Assembly (NCBI GenBank): GCA_963921825.1
Contig: OY997590.1
Coordinates: forward strand, 38,581,039 to 38,645,038
DNA from: Erodium maritimum
Taxonomy: Eukaryota; Streptophyta; Magnoliopsida; Geraniales; Geraniaceae
Reading direction: 5' to 3'
Length of the DNA stretch: 64,000 bases
How positions within the stretch are numbered: the first letter of the stretch is position 1; each line of letters opens with the position of its first letter. Positions 42,933 through 55,602 of this stretch are shown in pieces. The notes under the pieces were generated by a model. The model ran no database searches. It was not told where the DNA came from and saw only the letters and a list, made by a program, of their open reading frames with translations. Made by a program: the position numbers and the translations under genes.

Positions 42933-43785
42933 TGATGAGTGGGGATGACTATGCGTCAAAACCCTCTTTTTACGTGCATCAATACATGGTCATCAAGTAA
43001 TAGATTCAACACATGAAAATGGAGAAGTTGAAGATGGTGGGAGGTTCATGAATGCTTGAAACCTCTTTGGATCGTCTTAGTTATGGCCTTAGATGGTAGA
43101 AAATACTCTTAAGAATGAAGAACTCTCAAGAACACTCGAGAACAATATAAGAACAAGAGAGAGAAGGAAGTTTGATCTAAAAAAAATAACTCTTTGTCAA
43201 AAAATCTATTTTTCTACTAAATGTTACGTCACATGTATATAGGGAAAAGAGAAAAAATGGACTGTTGCTTCAATTTCACGAGGAGAGGGAGGAGTAGTGG
43301 CGTAACAGCTGGATCAACGTGAAATCGGGCGTGTGAGCTTTCAGATCAGCTTACTTCCACAGGTCAAAGATCGGACGGATACGAAGGAAGTCAAAGCACG
43401 CGAGCTGACCGTTGGATCTGGAGCAATGTGCGAATCAGCAGAACCAACATCATCTGGATCTTAGGCGCACCGTATATGGTAAGGCTGCAATGCACTTGAG
43501 CAAAACGGCTTACACTTGGTCAACTTTTTAATTTAGCACTTCAAACGCTCTTTCCCACTCTACTAGTGCTCCGATTGACCTCGTTCTTGAGCCAATATTT
43601 TTCTTTTTTCGTTGCCTACAAAACAAGACCAATCATGAATATATTTTTAGCACTTGAAAAATATCGACTAAAAACAAGGTTCTGCGTAGTTATTAGTAAA
43701 CACTAAAAATATTAAAAACGAGTACAAACCAAGTAAAAATGTAGGGAAAATGACCAAATTAGATAGGACAAATTTACGTTCATCA
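42933..43785 (-). repeat. 3' LTR of the gypsy-like element
   Basis: It starts TGATGAGTGGGGATGACTAT on the plus strand, identical for about 45 bp with 45534 onward, and ends CGTTCATCA. Beyond the first ~75 bp the two LTRs do not align by eye, so one has been rearranged. Confidence 0.7.
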
Positions 43786-45511
43786 AGTTCCCCCACACTT
43801 AAACCTTGCTCGCCCTCGAGCAAAATAAAATAATACTAGATAAGTACCAAGGTAAACCTGGCGATATAAAATTCCCTAGGCGGATCTTGGCGTCTCTGGA
43901 TTATTGAAAGCGATAAAAGATGCATATGCCGACTCAATTAACCAGACTAAAAGATCTCGTGCAAATGCACAAGAAAATAAAAGATAAAAAATATACGACT
44001 CAAACAAAGTGTGCTCTTAGACTTGGATTGGTTAGCAATATTTGGCCTAGAGCTCGCTAATAGAGTGAAATTTTCCTCATCATTTCTCTCCACTTTCCAC
44101 TAACCGTTATTTACATGTTGTAGATTAAGAGTGTATATATGCGATGGTCTACAAAAGGAAACTAAATGACTAGAAAACTTTTCAAGCCTCCCTATCATCA
44201 TTTAGTCCTTTGCTCTCTCGGCCCTTACATATTAACGATACTAATCAAGAGCATTCCTAGACTCATTCACAACTCACACAATCAGATGTTGTCATGCAAT
44301 TACATTGCCTTGGAACTCTGCGAATTGTAAACCCACCTAGTTCCTTTACGAGTCAAGTGGTAGATCAAAGTTTTGTTTGGTTTTTTTCGATGATGTGTTG
44401 AAAACGTTGGATCACTAAGATAGGTTGGGGGGTTCACTTCTTATTAAGCTATGACTAACTCGGGACATGAGGCTCTCACTCTGCAAAGCGATCCGCCGCA
44501 GCCCCTCAAGCCTCTGCTAATACAAAGATTTTATTAGATCCCATTCCCCCAAGACCTAAACTCAATTCCCCGTGCACAGTGTGTGTGATTTTGAAAAATT
44601 GGTACCACAAACGCACAATGGGACTAACCACTAGAACTCGACTAGATTTCTAATTTACCAAAACACATAGTTTGATCCCTCGACAAAAAACATGTGAACT
44701 CAACACTTTCTCAATGTGACAAGTGAAGTAAATCTATTGTCTCCTAATTAAACCCGCTATAGGCAAAAACCAAGATAGAATCATGCTAGTGATGATAAAA
44801 AGAATTGAAAGGTTCCTCATAATCTAGCATCTCATATTCATGTTGAACCCAAATAAAGCGATAAAACTTAAACACAATATACGGTTTCTTAACACTACCA
44901 ATAGTAAATCCTCCATTCATTCCTCAAAACCGCAAATGATGAAAAGGAATCTACTCCCGGCTTACTCATGTTGGACAAAATTACTTACCCAAGGTTTATA
45001 CATAAAATAAGACTCACAACAACAAAATATGCTTTTTAATTCTACATGCATGACTCAAACAACTTAACTACCCTTATGCTTGTAATCAATCCCCTCCCCC
45101 ACACTTATTTATTGGATAAGGTGGCAATGCATTCTCTAGAGTCCACAGATAAACAATGCACGAAAATGCTCAAACAAGAACCTATATCTCTACAACACGA
45201 AAAATCTCAGCAGACATTAGTTAATTTAGAGTATCTATCATATGCGTTTAAGTTTTAAGGGATTAAGAATACCACACCTTTTAATGTAGACGCTACAATT
45301 GGACTTCAATTGAGAAGCACGGGGAGTATCCTAGTTGCAAGCCAAGCGAATTGAAGAGGTTGCCTTCATGAATTCTTCAGGTGAGAACTCTGCTCCATAT
45401 ATCAACGAATCAACTCTTCCAATCACCTACAAAAGAGGCAAACAAACATGAGAGATCACAAAGGCAATTAAGCTAGCTAAAAAGGTGCAAAAGTATTAAT
45501 GGCGTTAGCTA
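43786..45511 (-). other. Non-coding interior of the gypsy-like element
   Basis: AT-rich with no reading frame of note. It contains the conserved 3' phrase (minus strand CTCGAGGGCGAGCAAGG) next to the PPT. Confidence 0.6.
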
Positions 45512-45533
45512 CTCCCCAGCAACGGCGCCATCT
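45512..45533 (-). promoter_or_regulatory. Primer binding site (tRNA-Asp type)
   Basis: The minus strand reads TGGCGCCGTTGCTGGGGAG, complementary to the 3' end of plant tRNA-Asp with one change. It is separated by a 2-3 bp gap from the LTR end CATCA. Confidence 0.8.
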
Positions 45534-46808
45534 TGATGAGTGGGGATGACTATGCGTCAAAACCCTCTTTTTACGTGTATCTGTACACGTTCATCAAGCA
45601 ACAGATAAAACAGTTCAGTACCGGACGAACCCACAGGGAGTAGAGGTATCACTAGTATTTTGCTAAAACATAGGGATGTGGGCTATCGCTTCCACATCCC
45701 CGAAAGGGAAAATAAAGAGCAGAAAAGTAAATGGTAGTTGTTTATGTTTAAAAAGCAGTAAAATCTATATACACGCTGCCACCTAAGACACATAACGTTC
45801 GATTCACACAAGAAGTCGGTCATTGGTACAAGTAAACAAGACTTCCAATTAACGCATGGTTTGGTTAACGAGGGTGAAATCAAATAATGCTTTCCTTATG
45901 GTCTTAGAACACTTAAGTTTCTATGTATGCGGTATGATGAAATCAACCACATACTAGTCACGGGGAGAGGGCACAAGACAATTGCTTGGACCAATATGTG
46001 AACCACCAATCACCGGAAAGCAATAAAATACTATGTAGTTATATGATCTTGCACGAAGCTCGATCAATCCTCGAACGAGAGATAACGACAACGAATGCAT
46101 ATCACTCTCGCTACCAACTACCACACCACTTGGCGAATCGACTCAGCTACGCCTAGTTCCCTTCTTAATTCTTGAATGCCATCAATAACGATGAACACCG
46201 AAAATCAAGTAAAACTAAATAGAGTATCGAATCACGATACTCTGGTACTACACAATCATGAGAGGACTCTTAATAAATTATCGAATCTACTTAGCTACGC
46301 ATAGTTCAATCAACCTGATGACCGAATAATTCGATCATCAAAGAGAACTAAATAGAGCAACGAATCACGAAGCTCTGATAATACACAAGCATAAGTAAAC
46401 CCTAAATCAATTAACGAATCTACTTAGCTACGCCTAGTTCACTTCTCGAAAACCAAACAACACCGATAGTGATGAGTTCAATAATCAAGTCGAACTACGT
46501 AGAACATCGAATCACAATGCTCTGGTAATACACAATCATAAGAAAATCCTATAAACGTGCAATCCCGTCTCACACTAGATCGAATCATGGATTGCTTCAA
46601 ACATCGATATACATAACGCACACAACAATTAGGGAAAATCCCCAAATAGTTCAGTCAACTTGAAACACACAAAAGAATCGAGATAACCCAGCCTAGCATA
46701 TTTATATCTCGTCAATAAGAAATCAAGACATAAAAAAATATCGGAAATCCTAAATAAGTTCACTAAATGGCTAAAGTTTACATTTTTACGAACTCTAACC
46801 TATATTTT
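45534..46808 (-). repeat. 5' LTR of the gypsy-like element (interrupted)
   Basis: It begins with the same TGATGAGTGGGG end as the 3' LTR and includes GAACCCACAGGGAG. It carries three irregular ~140-bp repeats at 46140-46560 (ACGAATCTACTTAGCTACG; CGAATCACGA). It is cut by the copia LTR at 46809. Confidence 0.65.
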
Positions 46809-47191
46809 TGATGGGTTATGCCCTATGATTAATCGGGTTTAAGCCCAATTGAGTCTTGGACGCAATATACTTAATAGTATGTTAAGAGAAAATTAGGTTT
46901 AGAAAAGATGAATCATCTTATTCTCTTGTAGCCTCCTTTTTCTCTTCTCTCCCAATATCAACAATGAAGAATCATTCTTCCTCCATTGTCATCTCAAGTG
47001 GTTGAAAGCATCAAATCGTTGTTCGGTGTGGATACACTATAGGCTTCGTACTTTCGGAGCTATATCGGATTTGTTTTACATATCAAGTAAGTAAGCCTTT
47101 TAATCTTATCATTGAATCAAATGCAAATAGATCGTTTTTGGATCGAATACTTTTATTCCGCTGGGAACATATGATGTTTATCGATCCTTCA
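46809..47191 (+). repeat. 5' LTR of the copia element
   Basis: It is 383 bp, bounded by TGATGG and CCTTCA, and near-identical to 63653-64000. It holds the CT-rich leader and promoter of the element. Confidence 0.9.
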
Positions 47192-47193
47192 AT

Positions 47194-47205
47194 TGGTATC
47201 AGAGC
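47194..47205 (+). promoter_or_regulatory. Primer binding site (tRNA-Met type)
   Basis: TGGTATCAGAGC starts 2 bp after the LTR end. This is the standard initiator-Met primer site of plant copia elements. Confidence 0.93.
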
Positions 47206-47402
47206 ATTGGGCTTTAGCATTTAAATCATATATAATTTTTTTTTAATATGTATATGTATTTACATATTATCGAAATATGTTTCGGTGAATTGAAAACTAA
47301 ACTACACATGCTTATGTCTCTGTCCGTAATCATTAAATGGTGCTTGGGGATATACATGTATATATGTATGTATATTGAATCTCTGTGCACATGATCAATT
47401 GT

Positions 47403-47403
<1 letters not shown>

Positions 47404-47450
<47 letters not shown>
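47404..47450. repeat. (TA)n microsatellite
   Basis: An uninterrupted TA run in the copia leader. Confidence 0.95.
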
Positions 47451-47454
<4 letters not shown>

Positions 47455-47924
47455 GTTGGTATCAGGTACAAACCAGCACGCTCTGCTGATGTCACTTTGA
47501 CCGCATCTTGTGGCTTAGATTGGTTTGTAGTTTGCACAATAAGGATGATTTTTACTGGATAGCTACCCTATATATATTGACGTATGCTTTAGTCTTTGTC
47601 CAAAAGTGTTTTATATATACTTGGTATATGAATATATTTTATATACAATGTGTTATAGGCCGTGTATGCTTAGATGACATATTGTTAATTGTTAACTAGT
47701 GTTCATATATGCTTAGCATGATGTTGGCTAATACCATGTTGTCTACACTGTGTGTAAATTGTTGATATGTGTATGACATGTATGTGTTTTTTCATATGAT
47801 GAAAAATTGTATTAAAATGATTTTAATATAAATAAAATTTTAAAATTATTGAGTTTTAATTGATAAAATATAAGATATTTTATCAAAGACTTTTCCATCG
47901 AAGTAGATAAATAAAATTGATATT

Positions 47925-48415
47925 CGTTTACAAGGAACGACCTAACAACCAGGGGACTTGTAGTTCAGAATAAAATTATCTTTGTTTACAAGGAACGACC
48001 TGACTATCAGGGAACTTGTAGTTCAGAGATAAATGTTATTTTTCTCTGTTGCATATGACATATGATGCAAGTATAAAATTTATTTTTGTTTACAAGGAAC
48101 GACCTGACTACCAGGGGACTTGTAGTTCAAAGATAAATATTATTTTTCTCTATTGCTAATGATGCAAGTATAAAACTGTATTTTGTTTACAAGGAACGAC
48201 CTGACTACCAGGGGACTTGTAGTTCGAAATAAAATTTATTTTTGTTTACAAGGAATGACCTGACTACCAGGGGACTTGTAGTTCAAAGATAAATGTTTTT
48301 CTTTCTCCGTTGTATATGATACAAGTATAAAGTGTATAAATTTTGTTTTTGTTTACAAGGAACGAACTGACTACCAAGGGGCTTGTAGTTCGAAGATAAA
48401 TATAGTTTTTGATTG
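47925..48415 (+). repeat. Leader tandem repeats of the copia element
   Basis: Seven irregular units share TACAAGGAACGACCTGACTA and GGGGACTTGTAGTTC, spaced about 55-110 bp apart. Each can form a small hairpin (GACTAC with GTAGTT). They lie between the primer site and gag, where packaging or translation signals sit in retroelements. Confidence 0.85.
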
Positions 48416-48439
48416 TATATGATGCAAATGGAAAGGAAA

Positions 48440-48700
48440 CGTTATCTAATATTGTACTTATAGTCTGGACTACCCAGAGGGTATAATATTTGGGAGGAAA
48501 TGGCGTATTTTGTTGCGTATGATGCAAGTGAAATTATAATTATTTAACATTGTACTTATAGTTTGGATTACCCAAAAGGTATGATATTAAATAATTTTTG
48601 GAGAAAAATAATTTATTCTACTGCATATGATGCGAGTGTGCAGAAAAGTTATATAATGTTGTACTTATAGTCTGGACTACCCAGAGGGTATGATATTACT
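48440..48700 (+). repeat. Second leader repeat family
   Basis: Three units share TTGTACTTATAGTCTGGACT (or TTTGGATT) and CCCA(G/A)A(G/A)GGTATGATATT, about 110 bp apart. A third motif, CTGACAACCAAGTGACT, follows at about 48750. Confidence 0.8.
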
Positions 48701-48956
48701 TAATTTTCTATCACAAGGATTGATAAATTTAAATATACTAATAGGACCAACCTGACAACCAAGTGACTATGTAGTATATAGCTTGCCTCGGTTTTATATG
48801 ATAAAATCACGATAACTTTAAATATGTGTGAGAAACGCCTTGACTACCAAGGGATTCATTCATGTTTTAAAGTTTGTACTATCATTTTGATGAAGTCCAT
48901 GTCTTAATAATGTATGATTGTGCTATTGTTGTTTTCCTTTATAGTTATTTTCTGAA

Positions 48957-49771
48957 ATGACTTATTTCCCTGCGTGACATATTGGGTGCTAACAAAATGT
49001 TTGGTAGTAATTTTGATAAGACATGTACCGAAACCTGAGAATTGTTCTCATGCATGAAAAGCTTATCGATGTGATCGATAACCCCGATATGGAAGCTCCT
49101 ACTGAGGGACTGACTGTTGTAGTTGCATTAGATGTATTTTTGAAGTATTGGGAACGAAGTACTACTACTCAATACATCATTTTGGCTTCCATGAGTCTTG
49201 TCCTTCAGAGGAAACATGAAACTATGAATCCACCACAGATAATAGAACATCTTAAAAAGATGTAGGAGTCTCAGAATATGAATGCTAGATATCAGATATC
49301 TAAGTCTCTAATCATGTTTGAATTAAAGCTCTATGAGCTGGTGCACATCCATGTTGTAAAGATAATTGATCTTATAGAACAACTTGAGAAGTAAGGATGC
49401 ACACTTATAGCAGGATTTGAACTTGCAGTCTCTTGATGATACTTCTGTTATGTTAATGTTAACATGAACAAGGTGGATTGTGATATTCATGAATTGCTCA
49501 ATATATTGATCAATTATGAAACAAATTCACATCGAGAAATATGGAAGTATCAGGATCTGTGAATTTGATTGATGGCTCTTTAAAGATCAAGTGGAGAGGC
49601 AAAAGGATGGCTGAGAGAAAACCGCTTGCACTTGAGAATGTTTTCATGAACACATTCAATAAATTAAAGATGTACATCGATCAACGGGATGTTGGACGTT
49701 TCTTTTGTAAGAAGTAAGGACATTGAAAGAGAAATAATCAAACAAATCAAGGTTACTTTTGGCATTATAGG
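48957..49771 (+). pseudogene. Copia gag remnant
   Basis: An ATG at 48957 (MTYFP) is followed by a 1-bp slip and a gag frame (ILGANKMFGSNFD, NLRIVLMHEKLIDVIDNPD) with stops at 49263 and later. A degenerate zinc knuckle (FFCKK, stop, GH) lies near 49705-49735. Sequence then jumps to the pre-integrase motif, so protease is deleted. Confidence 0.8.
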
Positions 49772-51420
49772 TGTAATAACCACTCCCGGTCAACGCCAGT
49801 CAAACTTGCGAAAAACAGGAAAATTTAAAATTTTGAGCAGACACTGAATTGAACCGGAATTGGACCCCGAGGGTCATACCGGACTTAAGTTGACCCCGAT
49901 ATCGACCAAAGTGAATTCCAGGGGATTCAGGGCAACTTTCTGATCAATTTGGGAAATGTTGATTTTTCGTTGGAAAAGTCAACCGAGCGACGTTTTGGTC
50001 CATTCGAGGACTGTTTTGGATCCAAAAAGCTTAGTCTTCGTCGCAGCGGTCTTAGTTGAGACGTTTCCTTGTAGCCCGTGAAGTTTCGTAATTTTTGGGA
50101 AAAAGTGCCCGTTCGGGGCCCGAAACGTCCGATTTTCGCGAATCTGATTGAAAATATCTAGTAGATATTTTCCCAAAAGGTGTGGGACCCACCTTGACAC
50201 TTGTCCAATATGTGATGGTGTTAGGTTTTGGGGGGAAAACAAGAGAGGACAAGGGGGGTGGCCGGCCACATTTTGCAAAAAGGAAAAAAAAATAGAAAAT
50301 GTGTTAGTTTTAGAAAAGAAGAGAGTTTTAGAGAGAGAAGGAGAAGAAGAGAGAAAAAGAGAGAAGAAGCTAGGGTTTGGCCACTATTCACGTCATCCCC
50401 ACCGTTGGATCGTCTCAAGGCAAGGAGGAATCGAACTCCCCTCGTCGTGCTCTACGGTTAGTACCGAACCGATTCTCGTTTTGATTAATTTTGAAAGTTA
50501 GGGTTTGTGTAAAACTATTAGTTTAAGCTTGTTTTGATGTTTGGGAATTGTTAGAGACGTTTTGGAGACGATTGGAGGTGAAATTTGGCATTTTCCGGTG
50601 ACCGAAAGCTCGGGAGGAGCTCCGGCCATGGGGTGGCTGGCCGAAGCTGGGACCAGCCACCACCATGGTGGCTGGGCCCCAATTTAAACCCTAGGGCCCA
50701 CGGCCAAGTGGGGCCGGGTGGGGCCCACGTGCTCGGGTGCTCGGGTTTAGTGTTCGGGTGGTTTAGAACGTTCCCCAGACCATTTATCCACAGCCGAATC
50801 GAAATTTGGAATTAAAATGCGAAGGGTGTAATTATCGGGTTTAGAAACTTTAAACGTCATTTAATTGACTCGAAATTCGGAATTCAATTCCGTCAAGTGC
50901 ATAGGAACCCTTGAATTATTCTAAGACTATAGAAACGAAAACGGGAATTTTTGGAACCCCGGAAGGGTATTTATAAAACTCGGGCAGATTCGCCATGTCG
51001 GGCGAATCGGGCCTTTACGGGCCCAATATCGACAATGTCGAGTAATTGGGGAGTTTGGGGGTGATCGACATTGTCGGAGTTACTTTTGGGCATCAGGTTT
51101 ATTAAAATTCAGCATTATACCTGCAAGCTTAAAAGCGTTTAAAAATGTGTTCTTTTAGATCGTGTCGCGGACCGAGGCAAGGGAAAGTTGGGTGAGTGAC
51201 TGAGATCACACCGGAGCTTGTTGGTTGGCTTTTGGAGAACACGCACGAGGTAGGGAAAAGTAGCCGGATCTCGGCCCTGACTAAGGAAAGTTAACTGTAG
51301 AATTGCATGTGACACCGGGGTGTCGTGGGTTAATTAGGTTATCGAATATTAGAAAGGCATGATACGGGAACGTAGCAATTATTAGCAAAGCATGTGACAC
51401 TTAGTAGTGTCGTAGGAGCA

Positions 51421-51589
51421 GTGAACTTAGCGATACTAGAATTATTGGAGGCATATGACCATGCCCGGAGGTTGATTGTGAACTTATCGATATTAGGAGT
51501 ACTGGAGGCATATGACCATGCCCGGAGGTTGATTGAGAAACTGTTGATATTAGGACTGTTGGAGGCATTGGTTATGCCGGAGGTTGATT
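51421..51589 (+). repeat. 57-bp minisatellite (three units)
   Basis: Units at 51421, 51478 and 51535 share GGAGGCAT(ATGACC)ATGCC and GGAGGTTGATT. The third unit is slightly shorter. Confidence 0.9.
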
Positions 51590-51609
51590 GTTTATTTGGT
51601 GTCTTGGGT

Positions 51610-51725
51610 GGCCTTGAGAGCCCGTGCTTTTATTGTTGAGTCTTGGGTGGCCATGAGAGCCCGTGTTATTATTTGTGTTTTGGGTGGCCATGAGAGCCCG
51701 TACTTTACTGTTGGGGTTTTGGGTG
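51610..51725 (+). repeat. 37-39-bp minisatellite, left part
   Basis: Units start GGGTGGCCATGAGAGCCCGT. The array is interrupted at 51726 by solo LTR 2, whose target duplication GGGTG is the unit start. Confidence 0.9.
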
Positions 51726-54700
51726 TGTCACACCCCAAATCCGGTATTGACCGGACCCGAGACGCGACTTAGTGAATTTTAATTAATAACAATTAAAAAA
51801 AAAACTTGAAGTTCGATAACGGTAAATAAAATAGTTCAAAGGTATTAGAATTTCTGAGTCCTACGCTCGGTAAAATACATAAGTCCGAAATGACCGTTCG
51901 TCACTACGAAAATAATAAATAAGCATAGACTCGGACCCTCGCTAGCCCCATGCTCTGCGATGTCCTCAACTCCGAGTCATGACCACTACCTGTAGAAAAA
52001 CACGGTAAAATAGGGGGGGTGAGCTTGACGCTCAGTAGGGAAAACCGTCAAACCACCTTATCCCGAAGTCACCAAAATGCAGTTCCATACTTTAAAATAT
52101 AACAAAGGTTTTAACACAAAACGACCTTGAACAAGATAAAAGTCAATAACCGTCTTTAAACTCGGATACTCAAAGTCCAACTATATCAACACCGATTCAT
52201 AACCCAATTTAAAGATAAACTCCTTTTTTAATCCCGACATTTACCCGACCACCCATACTAGCTTCAGCTCAACACCATCCAATCGCCTAAGGCACACAAC
52301 GAAAGGAACAATCCAATTCAGACATCCAATTACGTTTATAAACTAACTTTTTAACGATTAAAAAGAGAAAATGACAACGAGACATATAATCAACTTAACC
52401 AATCTTCACTTTACCCGACCATAACTGTCCCGAGATTCCACATCCCAAGCCCCTACACAAACGACTTAAGGACAACCACAAGTACGACACTTTAAATTAC
52501 ACGGAAGCCACACACATGAATTCACCAAAAGACAAACAAATCGAGTCATTCACGGTCACACGGAACTCATAACAAAGAAGAACACCCAAAGTCACAACAC
52601 AACAATACTCAGTCAATTCAAGCAATTCAAAATGAAACGGCCCGTAGCCATCGCACGGTCTAGGGAGCAACCCTCTCGGCCCGGCGTAACCGCACGCAAC
52701 TTCCCTAACACAAAGTCAGGATAGGCGGTCGACCTCATCGCGGACACAGCGTTTTACCGATCGACGGAAGGCAGGGAAATCGCCTCTTCGCGGCCTCGTC
52801 ACTCGCGGTGCTCAACACAGCGTTTTACCGAGTGCTAGTCGGAAGGTAGGGAAATCACCTCTTCGCAGGACACAGCGTTTTACCGACTCCTGGTCGGAAG
52901 GTAGGGAAACCACCTTTCTCATGTAACCCAAGTACCCCAACTACAATACCCTACTGATTACGCGCCGGAAGGTACGATACACCTGACGGAAGTACTTCTC
53001 TCACACTTTACCGGCCGCGCATCAAAACAATCGCAATCACACTCACAAACAGGATCACAACATATGTCAACAACCACCACAGCCAATAGGTACACGCTCA
53101 CAATCACAATCACGTCGGTCTATTACTCACCTGACCATTTCACAACCAAGGATTTATATCTCCACAAACACGGCACACTTGCCCACGTACAGTCACAACA
53201 TGAAACACCGAATATAATATCTCGACCCTTAAATTACACTCACAGCTGCTCCGTACTGACCATCACTTACCGACACCCTCTCGGACCCACACTTAATACA
53301 ACTATCACATAACAGTCACAATCACTTTCACAACCACAGTCATACTTCAATAATAACACCGCCAACAGGCACATACCATCACTTACCGATACCACTCTCC
53401 ACGTGGTTACCCCAACGGCTTAACCGATATCCCCGACATTCCCAATCCAACATATCAAGTAAAATAGGGAAAAACACTCAAATCACTGATCATGCGTTCT
53501 CTAATCAATTCTACTCGTTTTCGTGTTCGTTATTTATTAACCATTCAAGCATCAAAGGTATACACAGATACATTCAGCACACAAGTCCTACGGGCGCGAC
53601 ATGGCCCGATCCTACCAGCACAATAGTTCCAAAGACAGAAATCGTAAATGTTCGCAGTTTGATACGTCGACGCTAGTTGTTCGTTTCCTATATGCATACT
53701 AGTTCTTTAGCCAGTTTATTAGGTTTCCCTATATGCATACTAGTAAAACCGTAATAAAGCGGATTCGAGGTAATCCCTACCTCTTGAAGAGCCGACCGTT
53801 GCGTCTTCTAGCTGTTGGCATCCTGGCCAACACCGGTCTTCTCCGCACTCGGGGTAACGACCTGGTTTAACACAAGAGGGACGTATCAGTCCCGGTCTAA
53901 CCCGTTACGGTTCTCTAAATATTAAACGAATCCAATAATTTGCTGGTCCAAAAGTCCGATAAGTCTTTTGCATTAAACTGATTTTAAATCCCAATTATTA
54001 ATTAATTGTAAAACCGGTCTGACCCGGCCCGACCCGGATCCAGGTCCAAACCCGATCCAGATCCGGTTTCAATCCCAAACCCGGATCCAGGCCCGGAACC
54101 GGAACTGACCCGACCCGGACCCGGTCCGAGCCCGAACCTGGCCTGGCCTGAGGCCCAGTCTATCTCGAAACCAGCCTAGCCCAAGCTAAACATGGCCCAA
54201 GGCCCATTTTGCTCTGGCCTGCACCGAGTGGAGGAGCTCGGGGTTAGGGTTTGGTTTCGCCCTCCGGCGACGGCGACGTCGAAGTCCGGCGAGTTTGAGG
54301 GCGTTGGCAGAGGCGGAGCTGGGGCTTTTCGATGGCGGTGGAGGTGTCAAGACGCTCGGGAGGGTGAGGGGAGGTTGAAGAAGCGAGATCAAGACCTCAC
54401 CTGTCCAGATCCGGTGCAGTGAGAAGCTCGCCGGCGAGCCTAGCTCAGATCTGGAGTTGAGAGCTCCGGCCGAGCTTCTACGCTCAAACTCAGCCCATTT
54501 GAGCTCGGGCGTTCTGGAATTTCGGGCTAGGGATGACGGGGAAGTAGAAGAAGGATGGGAAAAGGGCTCACCGTCTTCGATTGGGTTTATCACGGCGCGA
54601 TGCAGCTTGGTGGTACGGCGGCGAGGCGTTGAAACGAGTCGAGGAGGACAAAGAAAAGAAGGGAGGGTTTTAATTAGGTACGGGCGTGTTGAAGACGAAT

Positions 54701-55073
54701 CGTGGGTGAAGGAGGAGAGTCGAGAGACGATGCTGGTGTTCCGGCGAACTTCGAGAGAGGGAGATGGAGGCGGGGGTTCGGGAGCACGAAGAGAATCCTC
54801 GATTCTCATGCGCGAAGTGAGGCTGAAGGGTGTTCGAGTTAGGGTTTGATGCTGAGTGGCTGGGCTGCACTTGGGCTTGGGCCCGTGCGCGTGCGTACGG
54901 GCTTGCCTGAGTCAGCCTGGCCCAATTATCCCTTTTTTTCTTTTTCTTTTTTTGAATTTCTTTCTTTCTTTTTTTGATTTTTTTTCTTTTCAATTCACTT
55001 GTTGCACAAATCCACCCCGATGTATCCAAATGCGAAAAAAAACCCTTTTAAATAAGGTGGGCTTTACAGGGTG
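51721..55073 (-). mobile_element. Solo LTR 2 (same large-LTR family), nested
   Basis: It is bounded by TGTCACACCCC at 51726 and GGCTTTACA at 55068, with GGGTG at 51721-51725 and 55069-55073. It is 3343 bp, in minus orientation relative to solo LTR 1 (TGTAAAGCCC to GGGTGTGACA). The phrase CAAGTAAAATAGGGAAAA with following sequence at about 53455-53560 recurs at 59077-59200 in solo LTR 3. GC-rich leader-like sequence lies at 54190-54870. No genes. Confidence 0.87.
52690..52930 (-). repeat. Minisatellite in solo LTR 2
   Basis: Units of about 55-75 bp share ACACAGCGTTTTACCGA and GGAAGGTAGGGAAA. They occupy the same relative position as the unrelated minisatellites of solo LTRs 1 and 3. Confidence 0.85.
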
Positions 55074-55500
55074 GCCATGAGTGCCCGTGGGGTTGTCGAA
55101 CCCGTGTCTTTACCTTTGGTGTTTTGGGTGGCAATAAGTGCCCGTAGGGTTATTGAACCCGTGTCTTTACTGTTGGAGTCGTGGGTGGCCATGAGTGCCC
55201 GTGGGGTTGTTGAACCCGTGTCTTTACTGTTGGTGTGTCTTGGGAGGCCGTGAGTGTCTGTGGGTTGTTGAGCCCGTGAGTTACTGTTGGTGGTTTTGAG
55301 TGGCCGTGAGTGCTCGTGGGGGTTGTTGAGCCCGTGAGTTACTGTTGGTGGTTTTGAGTGGCCGTGAGTGCCTGTGGGGTTGTTGAGCCCGTGAGTTATG
55401 GTTGGTGTGTCTTGGGAGGCCGTGAGTGCCCGTGGGGTTCTTGAGTCCGTGTTTTACTATTGGTGCCTTGGGTGGCCATGAGTGCCTGTGGAGTGTTGAT
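55069..55500 (+). repeat. ~57-bp minisatellite, right part
   Basis: Units share GGGTGGCCATGAGTGCCCGT and CCCGTGTCTTTACTGTTGG. Compared with the units left of solo LTR 2 they carry an extra ~18 bp (GGGGTTGTCGAACCCGTG). Confidence 0.9.
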
Positions 55501-55602
55501 CTTGTGTTGTTGCTGTTTGTTGAACTTTGCTTGTGATTGTGATTGCGTTTTCCCGGGGTTAGTAACTCGACTTCGTGTCGGGGAGTGGTGTGGATTTTGG
55601 CA

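Larger units (their letters stand above)
42933..46808 (-). mobile_element. Non-autonomous gypsy-like LTR element (LARD-type), minus strand
   Basis: The 3' LTR lies at 42933-43785 (TGATGA/TCATCA ends). The PPT region (minus strand AAGTGTGGGGGAA) abuts at 43786. About 1.75 kb of non-coding interior follows, then a primer site at 45512-45533 (minus strand TGGCGCCGTTGCTGGGGA), then the 5' LTR from 45534. The primer site matches the tRNA-Asp type used by Athila/Tat gypsy elements. No gag or pol is present. The 5' LTR runs into the copia element at 46809. Confidence 0.8.

Noticed and set aside
47226-47537. Minus-strand frame with Tyr-Ile run
   Set aside because: Produced by the (TA)n microsatellite in the copia leader.
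54186-54809. 207-codon minus-strand frame rich in Pro/Ser/Arg
   Set aside because: Lies in the GC-rich leader-like part of solo LTR 2 and is not matched by a frame at the same place in LTR 3. Probably non-coding.
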